From contig JAPEHQ010000011.1 in the NCBI GenBank assembly GCA_027405735.1, positions 1,240,001 to 1,304,000 of the forward strand: DNA of 64,000 nucleotides, given 5' to 3'. Positions 57,390-64,000 of this stretch are shown here, in pieces. Position numbers and translations under genes: made by a program. Position 1 is the first letter of the stretch. Every line of letters starts with the position of its first letter. Source of the DNA: Mucor racemosus (taxonomy: Eukaryota; Mucoromycota; Mucoromycetes; Mucorales; Mucoraceae). The notes beneath the pieces were generated by a model that saw nothing but the letters and a program-made list of their open reading frames with translations, was not told the DNA's origin and ran no database searches.

Positions 57390-59257
57390 ATAATAACCAT
57401 ATCATTATCCCTATTTGTGCATAATAATAAAATCTGACCATGAGCATAATGAGCTAATCGTATGGGCACAAATTGGTTTGTACATGAGCATCGTGCCGTT
57501 CTCAAAATTCCACTGCATTTTTTTACTGGAATGGGTTTTTAAATTACATTTTTTTTATTAATATAAATTATAGACAATACAATTCAATACATTGTTGATG
57601 TAGAGCATACATGCAAGAGCCAATATATTTACGATTATCATCATTTGTAAATATGTTTATAGATATAATGTTTACAGCAACAATGGTTTTTGCTCGAGCA
57701 TAAACGTAAATAACACTTACTGCTTAAATTTATATGCAAGCCAAATCTAAGATTATATATGTTACTTTATCACTCATAAAATTTAAACAAATTAATCTTC
57801 TTTAAACTTACTATTTTGGTTTACGATTGTCAGCTGTAAAAAGATTTTTATTCAAGCATAGCTACGATCGGAACTATGGTTATTAGGCAAGACATCAAAT
57901 TATTCTTTTTTTTGTTTCTATATCCTTTAAAAGTTTATCATTTTTCTGGAACATTTCGTGGGTTTGTAGCCTGTTTAACTTTTCATTGAGTAGACATAAA
58001 TATTATTGCTTTCGATTTGATCTGGTAATCAAGAAATACATCCAACAATATTGTTGTAAATAATGATATTTGATCCTAAAATGCGGTTAAATGAAAGTAT
58101 CAGTCTCTAATATAGACTACTATCTATATTAAAAACATTAGTCCCTTATGTTAGAATGCGTATTCGGATACAAGAAAAGAATACCAGCTTGATAGCCTGA
58201 TATGCCTTATCAAACGGTGAGTATATTCTTGGAATATGAAAACAAAAAGAGAGAAACAACACACGTAGAAAAGGATTTTCAAGGCTTTATATTATTTACC
58301 GCAATTAAAACCCTACTAAATTGCCCATTTCAGCCAATATAAAAGCAGCATTATAGCTCATGAACCATAAAGTAAGCTAAATAATAGGCAATATCTTTTA
58401 TCATAGAAGCATGCATTTTCTACTAGAAAAACTGTCTATCATATCATAGATTCATTAAAAAATTGCAAAAACGAGCCCGTAGAGCGACGCCGTAATTGAG
58501 CATAGCAAGATTGAATGGTTAAGTCTCTTATACTATGGTATATATCTAAATTTTAAATAAAAATGCGCTTTTTTTTTAAACTTTTCTTATATTTAACTAC
58601 ATACAGTCTGAAAAATCAGACTTTGTAGCGGACATTTTTGGGACTCATTTTATCCTTACCAACACTCATGATTTTTATCAAAAAAACAGAAAAATCAAAT
58701 TTTAATACCAAAATCAACGTTTAAATATACTACATTGTGAGAGAAAATTGTAGCCATAGATAATACACACTTTATAAACGCTTAATATTAAATTTTAAGT
58801 AATGAAACTTTGTACTTTTGTCCCAAAAACGGTTTTTTGGTTAAAGGATTTTCATGTAATATTTTGTAATAAAAATGTTTGTTATTTTTTATTCAGCAAA
58901 TAGAGCACTAAATGTTGCATATGTGCATATTTTTTGTTTTTATAATTGGTAGTATAATTAACTCTAAATTTGCAAAACCAGAAAAAAAAATTAAAAAATG
59001 TCAAAATTGATGATCTGGACAAAAATAATTTTTGAAATTAATATTCCGCCAATAAGCCTTGTAAGTCTTAAAAATAAGAGATTTTATATTACTGGAGAAC
59101 TTTTTCAAGAATTAATGATGCTATATCCACTTGATTCAAGCTAATTACTGTAAATATTTCTACATGTTAATATTGTGTGATAGCTTATTTGATGATAATA
59201 TAGTCGTACTTGATAATTATTGCGTTAGAGGTGATTTACATTGGGTTTTAGTTCTAC

Positions 59258-59455
59258 CTCGTCGCCAATATCATGAACATAATCATGGCCATCACTGGAA
59301 CCCATTGCCGCTTTTTACCCTCTTTGTACCAAGCCGATTTATTCGATGATTCAATGCGCTATCAGAACCAACTTAAGCAACATTTACAAATGGCTCCTCG
59401 GTATTTTCATTCAAATTCCATAAATTGGATTGACTGATTTCATCTACAACAGTAG
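59258..59455 (-). pseudogene. Dynein intermediate chain fragment, left arm
   Basis: Inverted partner of 61052-61248 with its own changes; on the minus strand it reads NKSAWYKEGKK-RQWVPVMA in shifting frames and ends at GAG before GTAG. It is more decayed than the right-arm copy. Confidence 0.6.
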
Positions 59456-59683
59456 TATCAAACGTATTATCGCTAGCCCGCCTTATGATAAATGTCAATC
59501 TAAAATCAGAAACATCCCATTATTGTCATTGTTACAAGCTATGAAAAGCTTGATTTTTAATAATACAACAATTAAATAAAAGACAAAATGATACTAATCG
59601 CATATGGTGAGTATTCAGCATCTAGTTGAGTTTAATAAAGAATGCTTTTGAACCCTTTTGGAAATCCTGAAGCAAACACAATA

Positions 59684-60633
59684 CAGTAGTCGCGCTATAT
59701 AAGGCTAACTTTTTGGAAGGGTTTTTCAGCCTTATATAGAGCATAGCCTTATATAACGTGGGTGACTGTTATATAATTATCACCTTCTACTATCTATACA
59801 CACCACATTCGGTTACACTCTATGAATCTCATTATTAATTTATACTGTCACTTCGAGCAGTCCTTAATTACTAATCTGTCATTAGTATATAAACCACATC
59901 TCATGAATAAAAGAATAAGGATCAGTTTAGTTTGGATCTCTTAGTTTGACTCACAGTTGGAAAGCTGACATTTATCAAGACTTTGTTTTATTATTTTTAA
60001 TTATTCTAGCATATCAGATATATGTTAGAATAAAACAATGACTGTGATATATAAAACAGTACAATTTATGTATTAAGGCTATTTTTCATACCTGTTCTGT
60101 CGGGACTCGCAGATCATCCTTTAGTATCTTCCTTTTCACATCATCTGAAGATCTAGAAATATTAAGGCAATCTGATCTTTGCAATTATTTTGCTCCTTGT
60201 GAACATAAACAAAAAAATATTTTTTTGTATTAGAAATAAAACCAATAAAAATATCTCCATTAATTGTCCCTAAATTATGCGATTCGAGTTATGTTTTTCA
60301 GGGGAAGAAAAAACTACAAACACCACTAACTTAGCAAGAGACAAAAGTGAAACAGGTGAGAGTTGTACTCAGGACCTTCACTTAACAAGACCGAAAAATA
60401 ACCACAGCACTACGTGAAAATTCTAAAAAACTAAAAAATTTAAAGTTTTATCATGCAAATACTAAAATTTTGGTCACGTGCCGTTTTGTATAAGGCTAAA
60501 TTTTTTTTAGCACAGCCTTATATAAAATAAGGCTAATAAGGCTATTTCCCTGCTAAAAAAAAAGTTTTCAAAAATCCTAGCCTTATAGAGAGCATAGCCT
60601 TATATAGTGTAGCCTTATATAGCGCGACTACTG
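59684..60633. mobile_element. TA-flanked CAGT element (Tc1/mariner/pogo-like), 950 bp
   Basis: Inverted ends CAGTAGTCGCGCTATATAAG... identical over at least 20 bp, flanked by TA (59682-59683, 60634-60635). The right arm reads ...CCAAGATATTGTG... (one TA) at the same place, which proves the insertion. The ends are followed inside by several AGCCTTATATA words in both orientations. No full transposase frame. Carries a tRNA-Val-like sequence. Confidence 0.85.
60350..60424 (-). pseudogene. tRNA-Val-like pseudogene inside the 950-bp element
   Basis: The minus strand holds GTAGTG, then TGGTTAT, then CTTGTTAAGTGAAGGTCC, which follow a eukaryotic tRNA-Val(AAC) from D arm to variable loop. The T loop (GAGTACAACTC) is degenerate and the D arm has an extra CTG. 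Not a working tRNA. Confidence 0.45.
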
Positions 60634-60635
60634 TA

Positions 60636-60830
60636 TCTTGGTCCTGTAGTTTCTATCCATCAAAATGTCGCGATTTCCATCACACAATGAATGCACCTTT
60701 TATCAAACTTGACCTTGTTTTACATTGAGTATCAGGTTTTTACCAGTTGTAGATAAAAAGTGCATTCATTGTGTGATGGAAATCGCGACATTTTGATGGA
60801 TAGAAACTACAGGACCAAGATATTGTGTTT
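60636..60830. repeat. Centre of the fold-back element (palindrome)
   Basis: 60636-60704 and 60752-60820 are inverted copies (TCTATCCATCAAAATGTCGC and its complement) separated by 47 bp, so the strands could form a hairpin here. The spacer continues the family A sequence of the left arm only. Confidence 0.8.
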
Positions 60831-61051
60831 GCTTCAGGATTTTTAAAAGGGTTTAAAAGCATACTTCATCAAACTTACTTAGATTTTAAATACTCACCAT
60901 GTGCTACAGTATTAGTATCATCCTGTTTTTTTTATTTAATTGCTGTATTAGTAAAAACCAAGCTTTTCATAGCTTACTGTTGTATAGCAATGACAGTGGG
61001 ATATTTCTAAGTCTAGATTGACATTTATCATAAGGAGGGGTGATGATACGA

Positions 61052-61248
61052 CGTTTGATACTACTGTAAATGGAACCAGTTAATTTAATTTATGGAATTT
61101 GGATGCAAATACAGAGGAATGATTTGTAAGTACTTGAGTTGGTTCTGGTAAAGCATTGAATAAATTGGCTTGGGGCACAGACGGCAAAAAGGTGGCAATA
61201 GGTTCCAGTGATGACCATGTTTATGTTTATGTTTATGATATTGGAGAG
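61052..61248 (+). pseudogene. Dynein intermediate chain WD40 fragment, right arm (best preserved)
   Basis: Frame reads F-D-T-T-V-N-G-T then WNLDANTEE, stop, FVST, stop, VGSGKALNKLAW, then GKKVAIGSSDDHVY and YDIGE. It ends exactly at a GTAAG donor (61249). Order and spacing follow the last WD40 blades of cytoplasmic dynein intermediate chain: the VDGxG...DLWNLNxDTE strand, the ALN(K/R)xxW strand and the VAxGxSxGxxxIYDxGE strand. Two stops and a duplicated GTTTAT show decay. A generic WD40 source is the alternative, but DLWNL...NTE...ALNKLAW together point to dynein. Confidence 0.72.
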
Positions 61249-62903
61249 GTAAGACTTAACCTCAATGTAAATTATCTCTAACGCAATAATTATCAAGTAC
61301 GACTATATTATCATCAAATAAGCTATCACACAATATTAACATGTAGAAATATTTACAGTAATTAGCTTGAATCAAGTGGATATAGCATCATTAATTCTTG
61401 AAAAAGTTCTCCAGTAATATAAAATCTCTTATTTTTAAGACTTACAAGGCTTATTGGCGGAATATTAATTTCAAAAATTATTTTTGTCCAGATCATCAAT
61501 TTTGACATTTTTTAATTTTTTTTTCTGGTTTTGCAAATTTAGAGTTAATTATACTACCAATTATAAAAACAAAAAATATGCACATATGCAACATTTAGTG
61601 CTCTATTTGCTGAATAAAAAATAACAAACATTTTTATTACAAAATATTACATGAAAATCCTTTAACCAAAAAACCGTTTTTGGGACAAAAGTACAAAGTT
61701 TCATTACTTAAAATTTAATATTAAGCGTTTATAAAGTGTGTATTATCTATGGCTACAATTTTCTCTCACAATGTAGTATATTTAAACGTTGATTTTGGTA
61801 TTAAAATTTGATTTTTCTGTTTTTTTGATAAAAATCATGAGTGTTGGTAAGGATAAAATGAGTCCCAAAAATGTCCGCTACAAAGTCTGATTTTTCAGAC
61901 TGTATGTAGTTAAATATAAGAAAAGTTTAAAAAAAAAGCGCATTTTTATTTAAAATTTAGATATATACCATAGTATAAGAGACTTAACCATTCAATCTTG
62001 CTATGCTCAATTACGGCGTCGCTCTACGGGCTCGTTTTTGCAATTTTTTAATGAATCTATGATATGATAGACAGTTTTTCTAGTAGAAAATGCATGCTTC
62101 TATGATAAAAGATATTGCCTATTATTTAGCTTACTTTATGGTTCATGAGCTATAATGCTGCTTTTATATTGGCTGAAATGGGCAATTTAGTAGGGTTTTA
62201 ATTGCGGTAAATAATATAAAGCCTTGAAAATCCTTTTCTACGTGTGTTGTTTCTCTTTTTTTTGTTTTCATATTCCAAGGATATATTCACCGTTTGATAA
62301 GGCATATCAGACTATCAAGCTGGTATTCTTTTCTTATATCTGAATACGTATTCTAACATAATAAGGGACTAATGTTTTTAATATAGGTAGCAGTCTATAT
62401 TAGAGACTGATACTTTCATTTATTTAACCGCATTTTAGGATCAAATATCATTATTTACAACTGTATTGTTGGACGTATTTCTTGATTACCGGATCAAATC
62501 GAAAGTAATAATATTTATATCATCTACTCAATGAAAAGCTTTAACTGGCTAAAAACCCACGAAATGTTCCAGAAAAGTGATAAAATTTCAAATGATATAG
62601 AAACAAAAATTAAAAAAGAATAACTTAATGTTTTGTCTAATAATTATAGTTTTGATTGTAGCTACTGTATACTTGAAAACAAACCTTTTTACAGCTGACA
62701 ATCGTAAAGAACTAAAATAGTAAGTTTAAAGAAGATTACTTTATTGAAATTTTATGAGTGATAAAGTAACATATATAATCTTAGATTTGGCTTGCATATA
62801 AATTTAAGCAGTAAGTGTTATTTACGTTTATGCTCGAGCAAAAACCATTGTTGCTGTAAACATTATATCTATAAACATATTTACAAATGATGATAATCGT
62901 AAA

Positions 62904-63432
62904 TGTTGTATTCCACCTACTAGTATCATATATTATCACCTTCTACAGTATCAATACATCTTACAATCTATTGACTACGACATGTATTGAAGTGCAAGTC
63001 TTGATATCGGATATAAGAAACTCCTAGCGTACCAAGTTTAATCCAGTAATTACCAAGAATGCTTGGACCTCAATTATGACACCACATTATTTCATCCCAG
63101 CAGTTAACCAATCAAGTAGTTATCAAATCAACATCCAAGCATATTTAGCGCAGCATTGAAACAAGACAACTCACAAACTCTGCAAGAACGGTTAAATTAT
63201 GATTGATCCATTTCAATCCATAGATTACTATCAAACAGATCCAATGGTTTAATAGTGCCTTAAATTACATCTCAGGATCTCAATGTCAAATCAATATAAA
63301 AGGCCATACTTTTACATCTAAATAAACGATATCTTGTTTTTATTATACAGTTGAAGAACTGATTAATTACTCATTCTTTTATAATTGTATTCTTTTTTAA
63401 CTACTATTTATCAATCCTGAAAATATACGACA
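62904..63432 (+). mobile_element. Solo LTR (529-bp family), copy 3
   Basis: TGTTGTATTC...ATACGACA, exactly 529 bp like copy 1 and very close to it in sequence. Flanked by GTAAA (62899-62903, 63433-63437). The left arm (near 57640) reads through without it. Confidence 0.9.
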
Positions 63433-64000
63433 GTAAATATTATATTGGCTCTTGCATGTATTGCTCTACATCAACAATGTATTGAATTGTATTGTCTATA
63501 ATTTATATTAATAAAAAAAAATGTAATTTAAAAACCCATTCCAGTAAAAAAATGCAGTGGAATTTTGAGAACGGCACGATGCTCATGTACAAACCAATTT
63601 GTGCCCATACGATTAGCTCATTATGCTCATGGTCAGATTTTATTATTATGCACAAATAGGGATAATGATGTGGTTATTATAGGCAATTCTACTATTATGC
63701 ACATATGGGATTAATGTCATGCACATGGACAGAACCTATAATTCTGCAAATACAGGGTTAGCGTTGTGCTCGTGTAGTTTCTTTTTTTGTGCTTGTACCC
63801 ATGTGCAAATTGTTATCTTTTTAACCATATTCAGTGAGCACAACAGCTCAGGCTATAGTTTGCAGCCCACGTGGGCACAACAAAATCATCTTGTGCAACA
63901 CAGGTCGGCCGTAGTGTTATATCAAACACTGTCATAGAACGGTAATTGTCATTATAGTAAAAGTTTATTATTTGAATCACAAATTAAATGTCAATCTCGC

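Larger units (their letters stand above)
56891..63916. mobile_element. Family A fold-back element, 7.0 kb, two inverted arms
   Basis: Both ends are left-type family A termini: CACTGCGGCCGACCTGTGCT at 56891 and, read from the other side, CACTACGGCCGACCTGTGTT ending at 63916. The left arm (56891-60704) and right arm (60752-63916) are inverted near-identical copies meeting at a 47-bp spacer. Removing later insertions (57134-57389, 59684-60633, 62904-63432 with their duplications) leaves about 5.3 kb. TTA flanks both sides (56888-56890, 63917-63919), a 3-bp duplication as CACTA elements make. Each arm carries a dynein fragment. No transposase. Confidence 0.75.

Overview
The window reads as nuclear DNA of an early-diverging filamentous fungus, most likely Mucoromycota (Mucorales). 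It is very AT-rich. The genes have short introns of about 45-110 nt with GTAAGT-like donors and occasional TACTAAC branch sites, and the proteins are standard fungal housekeeping types. I have no database match, so the order-level placement is an inference.

Genes lie in compact clusters separated by repeats. Cluster 1 (1-12.0 kb) holds the end of an F-box/LRR-like gene, mitochondrial ribosomal protein uL24m, an LRR protein with a Cys-rich tail, a broken Cys/Ser/Asp-rich gene, the SRP receptor alpha subunit, and a GET2-like subunit of the tail-anchored protein receptor. Cluster 2 (20.5-23.6 kb) holds a PAS-domain protein and mitochondrial tyrosyl-tRNA synthetase. Cluster 3 (45.8-54.4 kb) holds a TLC-domain membrane protein, a POM33/TMEM33 protein, verprolin/WIP, sphingolipid delta-4 desaturase and holocytochrome c synthase. 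The multi-exon models were rebuilt by hand. Every proposed splice keeps frame and restores family motifs.

The rest is nested mobile DNA. (i) A family with CACTAC... terminal inverted repeats (family A) has two copies of about 3.1 kb with both ends (14561-17715 and, interrupted, 26470-36132), two pieces (38.1-41.0 and 41.1-43.0 kb), and a 7 kb fold-back form (56891-63916) whose two arms are near-identical inverted copies. No transposase is visible. (ii) Family A carries a decayed fragment of a host gene that I read as the C-terminal WD40 region of cytoplasmic dynein intermediate chain, still ending at a splice donor. (iii) An intact-looking Ty3/gypsy retrotransposon (26928-32961) sits inside one family A copy. 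(iv) There are solo LTRs with target duplications, a hAT-like MITE with a perfect 8-bp duplication, two TA-flanked CAGT... elements (Tc1/mariner/pogo-like), a 220-bp MITE present both as an empty and as a filled site, and tRNA-derived sequences. Several insertions can be dated relative to each other because an uninterrupted copy lies elsewhere in the window.

How the genes relate: SRP receptor alpha and GET2 are the receptors of the two ER protein-targeting routes and sit tail to tail 55 bp apart. The desaturase and POM33 also act at the ER or nuclear membrane. uL24m, tyrosyl-tRNA synthetase and holocytochrome c synthase serve mitochondria. There is no operon logic; neighbours are convergent or divergent as is usual in compact fungal gene islands.
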